From Hungatella_A sp034142505 (GTDB taxonomy: Bacteria; Bacillota; Clostridia; Lachnospirales; Lachnospiraceae), in assembly GCA_034142505.1 (NCBI GenBank), contig JAWZDV010000016.1, positions 18,469 to 82,468 on the forward strand: a stretch of 64,000 bases of DNA. The letters run 5' to 3'. Below are positions 26,581-35,423 of the stretch, one piece after another. Made by a program: the position numbers and the translations under genes. The notes under the pieces are model-generated. The model was not told the origin of the DNA. It worked only from the letters and a program-made list of their open reading frames with translations, and searched no databases. Each line of letters opens with the position of its first letter. Positions within the stretch are counted from its first letter, which is position 1.

Positions 26581-27444
26581 TTAACATTCCCTCCGATCTT
26601 CACAGTCACCTGTCCATAACCCATGCCTGCGCAAAAAGTCCTCTACAATCCGGTTGAAATCCTCCGGAAACTCATAAAACATCATATGGTTTCCAAGCGT
26701 CACCACCTCACTGTGCGGATAATCCCTGGGAATACACAAAAGCCCTTCCTCTTTCCGGTAATCCGCCACAAAGAACAGACACGGCAGTTTCTCATCCACC
26801 GCCTTCATCACGGCTCTCTTGTCCGTCAAATGCCCGTCCACAATCAACTGGTCCCCCACTTCCAGAGGCAGCCGAAGACAGGAATTCAGCACCTTGTCCC
26901 GCTCTGCCTTTTCCTCCGGCGGATGGATGAAGAAGATTCCGTCAATAAAGTTCCTGACCACAAACTCCCGAAATCCCTCCTCCGACTGAAAATACCGGAA
27001 ATGGAATTCCCGCAGCATATCCAGATCCCCTGCCCGAAACTCCTTCGGGTCCTCCAAGACCGCGCACACCGGATTGTCCAGCGTGAGATACGCGTCCACC
27101 CGCTCCATCCCAAACTGCTCCAGATAATTGAGCGCCGCGTAAGCCCCAAAGCTCCAGCCCGCCAAAATGATATGGGAGAGCCCAAGCGTCTCAATCAGCT
27201 TCCCGATATCACGCCCCTGCTGCGCATATGTATTTCCCCTCATAGAATACGAGGACTTTCCATGATTGCGCGGGTCCACCGCGATCACCCGAAACCACTG
27301 TTTGAAATACTCAATCTGATGCTCAAACCCCTGGGCGCTGCCCCCAAATCCTGTCACAAACAGCATCGGCCGCCCGTTCCCCTCATCAATGTAATGCAGT
27401 CTCACATCCGGTTCCACATAGCAATAATGCTCTGCATACTCCAT
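26581..27444 (-). CDS. Alpha/beta-fold hydrolase
   Basis: 287 aa. The oxyanion segment VTGFGGSAQGF, the nucleophile elbow AGWSFGAYAAL (catalytic Ser) and the late GNHMMFYEFPEDF (catalytic His) are present, so the enzyme is probably active as an esterase, lactonase or C-C hydrolase. It is intracellular with no signal peptide. Its stop lies one base before the dhaK start, so it is tightly coupled to dhaK and probably acts on the same substrate, for example by opening a lactone. The ATG at 27444 follows AAGGAGAAGGA; the upstream extension is not supported. Confidence 0.88.
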   Translation of the reverse strand: MEYAEHYCYVEPDVRLHYIDEGNGRPMLFVTGFGGSAQGFEHQIEYFKQWFRVIAVDPRNHGKSSYSMRGNTYAQQGRDIGKLIETLGLSHIILAGWSFGAYAALNYLEQFGMERVDAYLTLDNPVCAVLEDPKEFRAGDLDMLREFHFRYFQSEEGFREFVVRNFIDGIFFIHPPEEKAERDKVLNSCLRLPLEVGDQLIVDGHLTDKRAVMKAVDEKLPCLFFVADYRKEEGLLCIPRDYPHSEVVTLGNHMMFYEFPEDFNRIVEDFLRRHGLWTGDCEDRREC

Positions 27445-27528
27445 ACGAATTCCTTCTCCTTTCGCATTGCCCCCACACGCCAATCCGCTCCTGCCGGTTT
27501 CCTTCCAGAATCCCCCATTCCGGCCGTC

Positions 27529-28491
27529 TTATGCTTCCTGTGAAGACCCCTTATTTTTCGAAATACAGTCAAACGCCACCGCAGCGATCAAAACCACGCC
27601 CTTAATCACCTCCTGCACATGCTGGTTCACATTGATCAAAACAAGACCGTTATTCAACACGCCGATAATCGCCACCCCCATGACCGCGTTGAAAATCTTC
27701 CCCGATCCTCCGTTAATACTGACGCCGCCCAGCACCAGCGCAGTCAGCACATCCATCTCAAATCCCATTCCCGTATTGGCCTGTCCGGACATCAGCCGCG
27801 AGAGGAAAATCACCCCGGATACGCCCGCAAACAACCCTCCCAGCATATACACGATCCGCCGAATGCGGTTTACCCGGATGCCGGAGAGTCTGGCTACGTC
27901 ATCATTTCCCCCAATAGCGTAAATATAACGGCCAAAATACGTCTTATTCAGTACAAACCACCCGACTGCCAGAATCACCACCATCAGTACCACGGGAACC
28001 GGAAGAAAGCCAATATAACCCTGCCCGATAAACCGGAAGCTGTCCGGAAACCCGGCGATAGAATGGCTGTTGGTGATGATATAGGAAATGCCGTACAGCC
28101 CGCCCTGCATCGCCAGTGTGACAATCAACGGCGGCATTTTCGCCCTGGTCACCAGCACTCCGTTTACATACCCGATCACTGCCGAAACAATCAGACTTGC
28201 CAGAATTGCCACCGCCGGAGACACCCCCGCGTTCATCATCAGCCACGCGCATACTACATTTACAAATGATACAACCGCCCCCTCCGATAAGTCAATCCCT
28301 CCCTGGATAATCACGAACATACCGCCCACCGAAGCGATTCCGATCATGGACATCTGCCGCATCACATTCATGATATTCCTCAGCGTGAAAAATACGGGAT
28401 TTAATATCGTAAATAAGATACATAAGGCCAGCAATACCAGCGTAATGCCATACTGTTTCAAAATCTTTTTTCTGTCTATTTTCGCACTCAT
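27529..28491 (-). CDS. Sugar ABC transporter permease, RbsC-like (CUT2)
   Basis: 320 aa with 8-10 membrane spans and the BPD_transp_2 fold. Characteristic stretches are GGIDLSEGAVVSFVNVV, YFGRYIYAIGGNDDVARLSGI and VLGGVSINGGSGKIFNAVMG. It forms the channel of a ribose-type importer with the ATPase upstream. Its ATG shares one base with the ATPase stop (TGATG). Confidence 0.95.
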   Translation of the reverse strand: MSAKIDRKKILKQYGITLVLLALCILFTILNPVFFTLRNIMNVMRQMSMIGIASVGGMFVIIQGGIDLSEGAVVSFVNVVCAWLMMNAGVSPAVAILASLIVSAVIGYVNGVLVTRAKMPPLIVTLAMQGGLYGISYIITNSHSIAGFPDSFRFIGQGYIGFLPVPVVLMVVILAVGWFVLNKTYFGRYIYAIGGNDDVARLSGIRVNRIRRIVYMLGGLFAGVSGVIFLSRLMSGQANTGMGFEMDVLTALVLGGVSINGGSGKIFNAVMGVAIIGVLNNGLVLINVNQHVQEVIKGVVLIAAVAFDCISKNKGSSQEA

Positions 28492-30008
28492 CAGCGAACC
28501 TCCTTCACCTTGGCACCGGACGCATATTTCAATATGGTCTCCTGGTTAAATTCCGACTTTTCCAGTTCCCCCGCCTGCCGGCCCTCACTCAGCACAATGA
28601 TACGGTCGGACATGTTGATTAACTCCTCCATCTCGGAAGAAATCATGATCAGGGTTTTCCCAGCTTCAATCATCTCGTGCATCAGGAGATAAATCTCATA
28701 TTTTGCACCGACATCCACACCTCTCGTCGGCTCATCCAGAATGATCAGTTCCGGCTCCGTCGCCATCCATTTTGCCAATACAATCTTCTGCTGGTTGCCG
28801 CCGCTTAGGGTATCCGCATCAAACTCCAGGCTGGCTGCCTTTAGTTTCAGGGATTTTGCATAGTTTTTGGCCGTGTCTTGTTCCGTCCGGTTATTGATGA
28901 CCAGCCCTTTAGACATCCTCTTAAGTGATGCCAGGGAAATGTTTTTCTCAATACTCATGTTCAGAATCAGCCCCTGAGCCTTCCGGTCCTCCGGGACCAG
29001 GGCGATACCATGCTCAATAGCTTCCGTGGGAGAGTGAAACTGCACCTCTCGCCCATGAATCCGAATCACCCCGGCCTCTTTTTTGACAACGCCGAACAGC
29101 ATCTGCGCCAGTTCCGTGCGCCCCGCTCCCACCAGGCCGCCAAGTCCCAGAATCTCCCCCTTTTTCACCTGGAAGGAAATGTCCTTTAACCCATTGCCCG
29201 TCAAGTGGTCCACCTCCAGCACCACCTCCGGTTCCCGTTCCTGATCCGGCAAAAGCCGTCTTGTCGGATAAACTTCCGTCATCTCCCGCCCAACCATCAG
29301 GCTGATCAGCATATCCTTGTTAGTATCTTTCACATCCAGAGTCTGTATCTTGCATCCGTCCCGAAGCACCGTCACCCGGTCCGCGATCTGGAAAATCTCA
29401 TCCAGACGGTGGGAGATATAAATGACGGTAGTCCCCATCTCCTTCATCTTGAGCACCGTCTTAAACAGTTTCTGCACCTCGCTGTCCGTCAGCGCCGCCG
29501 ACGGTTCATCCAGAATCAGTATTCTGGCGTCAAGACTCAGAGCCTTTGCGATTTCCACCAGCTGCTGGTAGCCGGGACTTAACTCTTTGATTAAGGCCGA
29601 AGCCGGAATATTCATCTCCAGACGGTCCAGCAGTTCCTGGGCTTTCTTCTCCATCACACTCTGGCGGTACATGTGCTTTCCGCCGATTCTCTGGCCTAAG
29701 TAGACATTTTCCGCTACGGACAGTTCGTTCACCAGATTCAACTCCTGATAGACCACCGCGATGCCATTCTGCTCCGACAACTGGGGCGTCATATAGGGTA
29801 ATTCCTGCCCGTTAGTCACAATCGTACCGGAAGTCGGCCGTATGGCGCCGGTACAGATCTTGATCAGTGTCGACTTCCCGGCGCCGTTTTCTCCCAGCAG
29901 GGCATGGATCTCGCCTTTACGAAAGGTGATGCTCATCTCGTCAAGAGCCAGGACACCGGGATACTGTTTTACGATATGTTTCAGTTCAAGCGCTGTATTA
30001 TTATCCAT
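28491..30008 (-). CDS. Sugar ABC transporter ATPase, RbsA-like (double nucleotide-binding domain)
   Basis: 505 aa with two fused ATPase domains. The first has Walker A GENGAGKST, signature LSPGYQQLVEIAKAL and Walker B ILILDEPSAAL. The second has GLGGLVGAGRTEL in place of a normal Walker A, signature LSGGNQQKIVLAKW and LIILDEPTRGVD. The degenerate second P-loop is normal for RbsA/XylG proteins. The start at 30008 is chosen over a GTG six bases upstream. It powers import with the adjacent RbsC- and RbsB-like proteins. Confidence 0.95.
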   Translation of the reverse strand: MDNNTALELKHIVKQYPGVLALDEMSITFRKGEIHALLGENGAGKSTLIKICTGAIRPTSGTIVTNGQELPYMTPQLSEQNGIAVVYQELNLVNELSVAENVYLGQRIGGKHMYRQSVMEKKAQELLDRLEMNIPASALIKELSPGYQQLVEIAKALSLDARILILDEPSAALTDSEVQKLFKTVLKMKEMGTTVIYISHRLDEIFQIADRVTVLRDGCKIQTLDVKDTNKDMLISLMVGREMTEVYPTRRLLPDQEREPEVVLEVDHLTGNGLKDISFQVKKGEILGLGGLVGAGRTELAQMLFGVVKKEAGVIRIHGREVQFHSPTEAIEHGIALVPEDRKAQGLILNMSIEKNISLASLKRMSKGLVINNRTEQDTAKNYAKSLKLKAASLEFDADTLSGGNQQKIVLAKWMATEPELIILDEPTRGVDVGAKYEIYLLMHEMIEAGKTLIMISSEMEELINMSDRIIVLSEGRQAGELEKSEFNQETILKYASGAKVKEVR

Positions 30009-30096
30009 CTGCACTCATCCTTTCAGATAGGAAACATGCAGGAAGAACTTACGGACTGGCCGCGCCGCCCTGCATGTTCACACAATCATGTTCTGA

Positions 30097-31203
30097 TTAT
30101 CTGGCAGACTGAACCTTGTAGCCCAGTGCATCCGCCTGCTCCAACACATTATCCTTATTCACTTCGATCTCCGGGAAATTGATAACCTTGTCATACTCCT
30201 CGCCGTTTAACATCTTGACCAACGTCTCCACCACCGCTTTGGCCATGTAATCGCCGCCGCCCATGCTTAAACCGCCCCGGATTAAATCATCATTGTAAAT
30301 GGCATCCGCCACCCCGTCGTCACAGTCCGTGCAGAAAATACCGAAATCATCGGAAGCCAATCCCATGCCTTTTGCCGCCTCCCGGGCCGCCAGCGCTCCG
30401 CCTGCACAGTAAGAAATCACCATGTTGGCATCCGGATTGGCAGTGAAGGCATTTTCCATCATCGGAAGGAACTCCTCCTCATTGGAGCCGTAAACAGTGG
30501 CTACCACCTCCGCGTTAGGCGCAAATTCCTTGAGACCGTTGTAAATACCTTCGGTCCGCTCCATCATCAGCGGAATGGTCTGGTTGCCGGCCACGATCAC
30601 CTTGCACTTTCCATCCGGATATTTCTCGTTAATCCATCTCGATGCCATCTCCGCCGTATGATACCCAAATACCTGTTTTTCCTCCAGCATAGCTGCTGAG
30701 TAATTGTCAAATTCATAGCCCTGGGAGAACACGATGACCCCCTCATCGGTTACCTTCTTGGCTTCCTGCCCCATGGACTCATTGTCCGCCGCACTGACAA
30801 CAATCACATCATAACCATCGGTTACAAAATTTTCCATCTGGGATATCTGCTCGGCCGCGTTGCCCTCGGGGCTGACGATATTCACATACATTCCCTCTGC
30901 CTCGCCGTATTTCTTAACTGCCTGGGCGTAATCATCCCACACCGGCACAGTGAGATCCGTGATAGTCAAGCCAACCTTCCATTTGGCATTCTCCTTTGTC
31001 ACCGCTCCGCTTCCTGCCTCGCTGCCGGCTGCCTTGGTGTCATCCGCTGCCGCGTCATTTGAAGCCTCTGCCGTCTTCTCCTTCGCTGCCGCGGCTGTTC
31101 CCGTCGTTGTCCCCTGACCGCTGCCGCCATTACTGCAGCCCGCTAACATCATAGTACTCCCCAATACCACAGATAAACCTATCATTAAAAATCTCTTCTT
31201 CAT
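30097..31203 (-). CDS. Sugar-binding lipoprotein, RbsB-like (periplasmic-binding type 4)
   Basis: 368 aa. A lipoprotein signal peptide MKKRFLMIGLSVVLGSTMMLAGCSNGG (lipobox LAGC) is followed by an Ala/Thr/Lys-rich linker and a ribose-type binding fold (KVGLTITDLTVPVWDDYAQAVKKYG; later VIVVSAADNESMGQEAKKVTDEG). A strong AGGAGGAGG site precedes the ATG. It is the extracellular receptor of the RbsABC-like importer, and the ligand is presumably the polyol or ketose used by the DhaK/DhaL module. Confidence 0.94.
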   Translation of the reverse strand: MKKRFLMIGLSVVLGSTMMLAGCSNGGSGQGTTTGTAAAAKEKTAEASNDAAADDTKAAGSEAGSGAVTKENAKWKVGLTITDLTVPVWDDYAQAVKKYGEAEGMYVNIVSPEGNAAEQISQMENFVTDGYDVIVVSAADNESMGQEAKKVTDEGVIVFSQGYEFDNYSAAMLEEKQVFGYHTAEMASRWINEKYPDGKCKVIVAGNQTIPLMMERTEGIYNGLKEFAPNAEVVATVYGSNEEEFLPMMENAFTANPDANMVISYCAGGALAAREAAKGMGLASDDFGIFCTDCDDGVADAIYNDDLIRGGLSMGGGDYMAKAVVETLVKMLNGEEYDKVINFPEIEVNKDNVLEQADALGYKVQSAR

Positions 31204-31247
31204 ATTACCAGACCTCCTCCTAGTCTTTGAACCCCCGTTTAATCACA

Positions 31248-31748
31248 TTACTTATGAAAATGCAGTTTACATGTCTCACATCCCTTTGCGATAGTGTCCG
31301 TCAATTCCAATGTCATCCCCATAGCCTCGGCGATGCCGCGGTCCCCATCCATGGCGACGTCACATAACAGCGCACAGGTCTCATCGTCAAAGCCAAGCTT
31401 CTTCCATGCATTTACCAATGCGCAGTAATGGAATTCCACCGTTACGTTGTCCTTGTCGGAACAGATTTGATCCATGCCAAAGGTCTGAGGCCCTACACTG
31501 TCCTCCGTGCCCAAAAATACCTTGCAGAACTCGCATCCGTCCTCCGGGTCCGCGCACTGGGCCCTGAACCCCTCCCCATGGATTATGCCGGTCCGCTTAA
31601 TCGCTCGTCTGATGATGCCCTCCGCATCCAGACCTTCTTTTTTCATCTCATCGTAAATTAACCCCATCCAGGTTGCACGATGTTCAATTTGGTTGCGGTT
31701 TACCGCAACTGTCTCCATTACCGGATTTTCATTGTTCCTGATCGCCAT
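31248..31748 (-). CDS. PF14196-like protein (L-2-amino-thiazoline-4-carboxylate hydrolase family)
   Basis: 166 aa, resembling the family named after L-2-amino-thiazoline-4-carboxylic acid hydrolase. It is rich in conserved Cys/His: DGCEFCKVFLG in the middle, FHYCALVNAWKKLGF, and GCETCKLHFHK at the C-terminus. Most family members have no tested function and many sit in sugar-uptake operons, as here, where it is the first gene before the binding protein. I would not assign the named reaction. The ATG follows a GGGAGAAGGAGAAG tract. Confidence 0.72.
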   Translation of the reverse strand: MAIRNNENPVMETVAVNRNQIEHRATWMGLIYDEMKKEGLDAEGIIRRAIKRTGIIHGEGFRAQCADPEDGCEFCKVFLGTEDSVGPQTFGMDQICSDKDNVTVEFHYCALVNAWKKLGFDDETCALLCDVAMDGDRGIAEAMGMTLELTDTIAKGCETCKLHFHK

Positions 31749-31813
31749 GTTTCTTCTCCTTCTCCCTCTTTGTTTTTACTTACTTTTTTACTCGATTACC
31801 GTCTACCATCTTA

Positions 31814-31847
31814 TTAGTATATCAGTAATATATCACTAATGTATCAA
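31814..31847 (-). promoter_or_regulatory. Promoter with overlapping dyad, DhaKL/Rbs-like operon
   Basis: Upstream of the first operon gene the minus strand has TTGATA and a TATACT -10 box 19 bp apart. The dyad TTAGT-x-ATAT ... ATAT-x-ACTAA (31814-31839) overlaps both boxes and is a reasonable operator for the operon's GntR regulator. The assignment is inference. Confidence 0.4.
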
Positions 31848-31928
31848 TATTTCAATTCACACTTTTTAACAAATTTTTCTGTCAATATTTGTCTATTTTT
31901 AAAATTGCTTATCGTTTTTTATGGAAAA

Positions 31929-31969
31929 GCAAAAAAAGAGCGAGTCCGCTTTCCCTTGCGAATTCGCTC
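31929..31969 (-). terminator. Terminator after the MATE transporter gene
   Basis: 12-bp stem with two imperfect pairs (31938-31949 with 31958-31969), followed leftward by seven U. Confidence 0.75.
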
Positions 31970-31985
31970 CTCTTATCAATTCTAC

Positions 31986-33371
31986 CTAAACTTCCGCCGC
32001 CAGATTCCGCAGCCACTTCTTCTGCCGGTACCGCCAATACCCCAGTATCGCCTTATACACTTCCTCCAGCATCACCATTCCATACACAATATAAATCGGC
32101 TGCTTTAACACCAGCCCTCCAATAAACGCCAGCGGTATTCCAATCACCCACACACCGCTGGTGTCAATAAACAGACACATCCCGGTGTCGCCGCCGCTTC
32201 GCAGCACGCCCACCACATTGACATAGTTAAACATCTTAAACGGCATAAAGCAGGCAAACATAATCAGACACTTGCTCACATCCATGGCGACCGCATCCGA
32301 GATTCCAGGCTGGTATAGGCTGATCACGCCCCACCTGGTTGCCACACAGGCCAGGGCGGCCGCCACCGTCACCAGAAACTGCAGGATAAAGAAGTTCTTG
32401 GCATACCGTTCCGCCAGCTTGATCTTTCCGGCTCCCAGCTCGTTGCCCAGGATTACCGCCGTGGCGGCGCTGAGTCCCTGGAACAGCACCACCACAATAT
32501 CCTGGATGGTGGTGGCAATGGTAATGGCCGCCACCGCGTCATCCCCCATGCGCCCGTAAGCCATGGAATAGATAGTCGTTCCCAGCCCCCAGACAAACTC
32601 GTTGGCAATCACCGGCGACGCTGTCACCAGGAATTGTCTTAAAAATGCCTTTGAATATCCAAACAATTCCCTGACATGGCAGGCCAGCGGCGTTTTCGTC
32701 CCATATACCACACAGAGGATGGCAACGGCTTCCGTCACACGGGCAAGCAGCGTTGCGATCGCCGCGCCGACCACGCCCAGCGCCGGCGCGCCGAACTTTC
32801 CGAAAATCAATATGTAGTTGAAAATAATATTAATAAAAATCGTAAAGCAGCTGATGACCACCGGCGCCTTCACCCGGTTCACCGCCCGGAGCATGGCCAC
32901 ATACGTCGTCGTCACCGCATAGAAGGGATATGTCAGCGCCGCCACCGCCAAATAGGACGCTCCCATCTGAATGCTGGCTTCACTGGTGGTAAAAATCCGC
33001 ATTATCATCTGTGGATTTACCCGGGCCGGGAGCAAAAACAGTATCGATGCCGTCAGCGCAATCATCAGGGCCAGTCCCAGCACCTTCCGGATATTCTTCA
33101 CATCCCCGTTTCCCCAGTACTGGGCCGCCAGGATACCCGAACCGCTGACCACACCAAACACCAGCAGCGAGTATACAAAAAACACCTTGTTGGCCAGCCC
33201 CACCGAGGCGATGGCCGTGGAACCGAGGCTCCCAATCATCAAGTTGTCCACTAAGTTTACCACGGTGTTTAACATTCCCTGCATAGCCACCGGCAGTGCG
33301 ATCCGCACCGCCTTGCTAAGGAATATTTTGTCCTGCATCATTGTCTTCGTATCTAGTAATAACTGTCTCAT
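31986..33371 (-). CDS. MATE-family efflux transporter
   Basis: 461 aa with about 12 membrane spans in two related halves. LPVAMQGMLNTVVNLVDNLMIGSLGSTAIASVGLANK is the typical MATE opening, and the second half repeats the pattern at FLVTASPVIANEFVWGLGTTIYSMAYGRMGDDAVAAI. It exports organic cations or drugs using Na+ or H+; the substrate is unknown. AAGGGGAG precedes the ATG. The only same-strand upstream gene is separated by a terminator, so it is probably transcribed alone. Confidence 0.93.
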   Translation of the reverse strand: MRQLLLDTKTMMQDKIFLSKAVRIALPVAMQGMLNTVVNLVDNLMIGSLGSTAIASVGLANKVFFVYSLLVFGVVSGSGILAAQYWGNGDVKNIRKVLGLALMIALTASILFLLPARVNPQMIMRIFTTSEASIQMGASYLAVAALTYPFYAVTTTYVAMLRAVNRVKAPVVISCFTIFINIIFNYILIFGKFGAPALGVVGAAIATLLARVTEAVAILCVVYGTKTPLACHVRELFGYSKAFLRQFLVTASPVIANEFVWGLGTTIYSMAYGRMGDDAVAAITIATTIQDIVVVLFQGLSAATAVILGNELGAGKIKLAERYAKNFFILQFLVTVAAALACVATRWGVISLYQPGISDAVAMDVSKCLIMFACFMPFKMFNYVNVVGVLRSGGDTGMCLFIDTSGVWVIGIPLAFIGGLVLKQPIYIVYGMVMLEEVYKAILGYWRYRQKKWLRNLAAEV

Positions 33372-33403
33372 AAAACTCCCCTTACTCTTTTGCCGCGAGA
33401 CAG

Positions 33404-33433
33404 AAAAAAGGGAACGCCTTGCTGGGGGCGTCC
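33404..33433 (-). terminator. Terminator after the CBS/CorC protein gene
   Basis: GGACGCC paired with GGCGTTCC (one bulge), followed leftward by a run of six U. Confidence 0.7.
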
Positions 33434-33473
33434 TCCTTTTTAGCCTGTCTGACTTGTTCCTGTTCCTGTTTCT

Positions 33474-34862
33474 CTATCCCTGTGATTCCTCCAAGTCTTC
33501 CTTCCCACCGCTTCCCGGCTGGTCCTCCCGCATCTTCCTCTCAGGAACCGGGGTCACCTTCACCGAGCGGATCATCTTGTTCTCCACACTGATAATCTTG
33601 AAAATATATCCCTCAAACTCCACCTCCGAGTCCTCATCTTCCTGAGGAATCCGGTCAAGCTTCGATATCAAAAATCCGTTCATGGTATCATAGGAATCGT
33701 AATCTTCCTCAGAAAACTCAATAGAAAGCGTCTCCGCCACGTCCTCCAAAGGCGTCATGCCATTCATCACATACCCATCCGCCGACTGGACCACAAACTC
33801 CTCATCCACGTCGTACTCATCCAAAATATTGCCTACAATCTCTTCCAGGATATCCTCCATGGTGACAATTCCGGCCGTCTGACCATACTCATCCACCACA
33901 ATCTCCATATGTATCTTCTGAGACTGCATCTCCTGGAACAGAGAGCTTAACTTTCTGGTCTCCGGGATAAAGCGGGCTTCCCGCAAAAGCCCCGGCACTT
34001 CCCCGATTGGCTTCTCCCGGTTTCCTTCCTGTTCTGCACAGATCAGTGCATCCTTCATATGGAGAAGTCCGATAATGTCATCGATATCCTTCTGGTAAAC
34101 CGGGAATCTGGAATTCTTCCCTTCTTTCAGAATAAAGCTGACCGCGTCCTTCAGTGTCATCTCCGCGTCCAGTGCCGCCAGGTTCTTTCTGTGGGTCATA
34201 ATATCGCCCGCATCCTTATCCGTGAACTCGAAAATGTTGGTAATCATCTCCGCCTCACTGGCTTCTAAGACACCCTGTTCATGGCCCTCATTGACCATGG
34301 ACATGATGTCCTCCTCCGTCACATTGTCATCCTCCGCGTTCATATCGATGCCCACCAGCCGCAGCACCACATAGGAAATACCGGTCACTGCCCAGATAAA
34401 CGGCATCAGCGCGATACTCACCACTCCCACCACGGAAACCAGGGCGTAACCCCACTTCTCCGGGTTCTTGGCGGCACACCGCTTGGGGATCACAATTCCA
34501 AAGCTGATTAACAGCACCAGAATCAAAATACTGGTCACAACCATGCTGAGGATAGGAATCCACAGCTGTTCGCCTCTCATCAGAAACAGATGCTCCAGCT
34601 TCCGCCTCCAGGCGCCCACAATATAGGCGCCGATAACAATGCCAATCAAATTGGTGACAATCTGTATTGAATTCACAAACCTGGTCGGGCGGTTCACAAT
34701 CCGCAGCAGATGCTGGGCTTTCTTATTGCCATTCAGCATCTCCTTTTCCAGGTCATTCGCATTTACATTCTGAATCGCCGCCCCGAATCCGTAAAATACC
34801 GCTTCCACAATCAGAAACGCGATAAATACAGCCAAACTGAGCGGCCAATAACTATCGTCCAT
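33474..34862 (-). CDS. CNNM/HlyC-CorC family membrane protein with CBS pair
   Basis: 462 aa. An N-terminal DUF21 membrane domain with about four spans (residues ~8-170) is followed by a tandem CBS pair (DIMTHRKNLAALDAEMTLKDAV ... IHMEIVVDEYGQTAGIVTMEDILEEIVGNILDEYD) and a C-terminal CorC_HlyC domain (GFLISKLDRIP). The family (YtfL, MpfA, TlyC-like) works in magnesium or cobalt efflux rather than haemolysis. The C-terminal tail is charged and Gly/Ser-rich. Confidence 0.92.
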   Translation of the reverse strand: MDDSYWPLSLAVFIAFLIVEAVFYGFGAAIQNVNANDLEKEMLNGNKKAQHLLRIVNRPTRFVNSIQIVTNLIGIVIGAYIVGAWRRKLEHLFLMRGEQLWIPILSMVVTSILILVLLISFGIVIPKRCAAKNPEKWGYALVSVVGVVSIALMPFIWAVTGISYVVLRLVGIDMNAEDDNVTEEDIMSMVNEGHEQGVLEASEAEMITNIFEFTDKDAGDIMTHRKNLAALDAEMTLKDAVSFILKEGKNSRFPVYQKDIDDIIGLLHMKDALICAEQEGNREKPIGEVPGLLREARFIPETRKLSSLFQEMQSQKIHMEIVVDEYGQTAGIVTMEDILEEIVGNILDEYDVDEEFVVQSADGYVMNGMTPLEDVAETLSIEFSEEDYDSYDTMNGFLISKLDRIPQEDEDSEVEFEGYIFKIISVENKMIRSVKVTPVPERKMREDQPGSGGKEDLEESQG

Positions 34863-34950
34863 AAACCCTTAAAATTCCCTCTTTTCCCTCTTCATTGGTA
34901 ACATATCCTTTGCAACTATAACAGATTCTACGTCTTTCGTCAATGCCGCT

Positions 34951-35298
34951 CTATGTAGAAAGCTCTAAGCTTACCATCAGGGCGGTGTCCACTTTTCGCA
35001 GCAGCTCCTCGTCGATATGGCAGATCTTCTCTTTCAAACGCTGTTTGTCAATGGTCCGCAGCTGCTCCAGCAGAATCACAGAATCCTTGATCATATCACA
35101 TTTCTTGGTATCCAGCTCCACATGGGTGGGCAGCTTGGCCTTGTTCATCTTTGAGGTAATAGCCGCACAGATCACTGTGGGGCTGTGTTTGTTTCCTACA
35201 TCATTCTGTATGATGAGCACCGGACGGATGCCGCCCTGCTCTGAACCGACCACCGGTCTCAAATCCGCATAATAGATATCGCCTCGTCTTATAATCAC
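34951..35298 (-). CDS. MazF/EndoA-type mRNA interferase
   Basis: About 115 aa, a PemK/MazF fold: IIRRGDIYYADLRPVVGSEQGGIRPVLIIQNDVGNKHSPTVICAAITS, with the conserved Arg of the RPVL loop and the Thr/Ser of AAITS expected for sequence-specific RNA cleavage. I take GTG at 35298, with CGGAG nine bases upstream, over TTG at 35316. It lies downstream of alr as in Bacillus (alr-ndoAI-ndoA), but no antitoxin frame exists in the ~125 bp between. Partner control must come from elsewhere or is absent. Confidence 0.93.
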   Translation of the reverse strand: MIIRRGDIYYADLRPVVGSEQGGIRPVLIIQNDVGNKHSPTVICAAITSKMNKAKLPTHVELDTKKCDMIKDSVILLEQLRTIDKQRLKEKICHIDEELLRKVDTALMVSLELST

Positions 35299-35423
35299 GT
35301 TTACACTCTCCGTCAATGAATTTATACTTGTAGTATTGACCTGTTTGTGCCGGTGTATACACTACTCTACACCTTCTATCATATGAATAAGACAAGTTTT
35401 CTGTTAACGCCGATTCACCGGTT

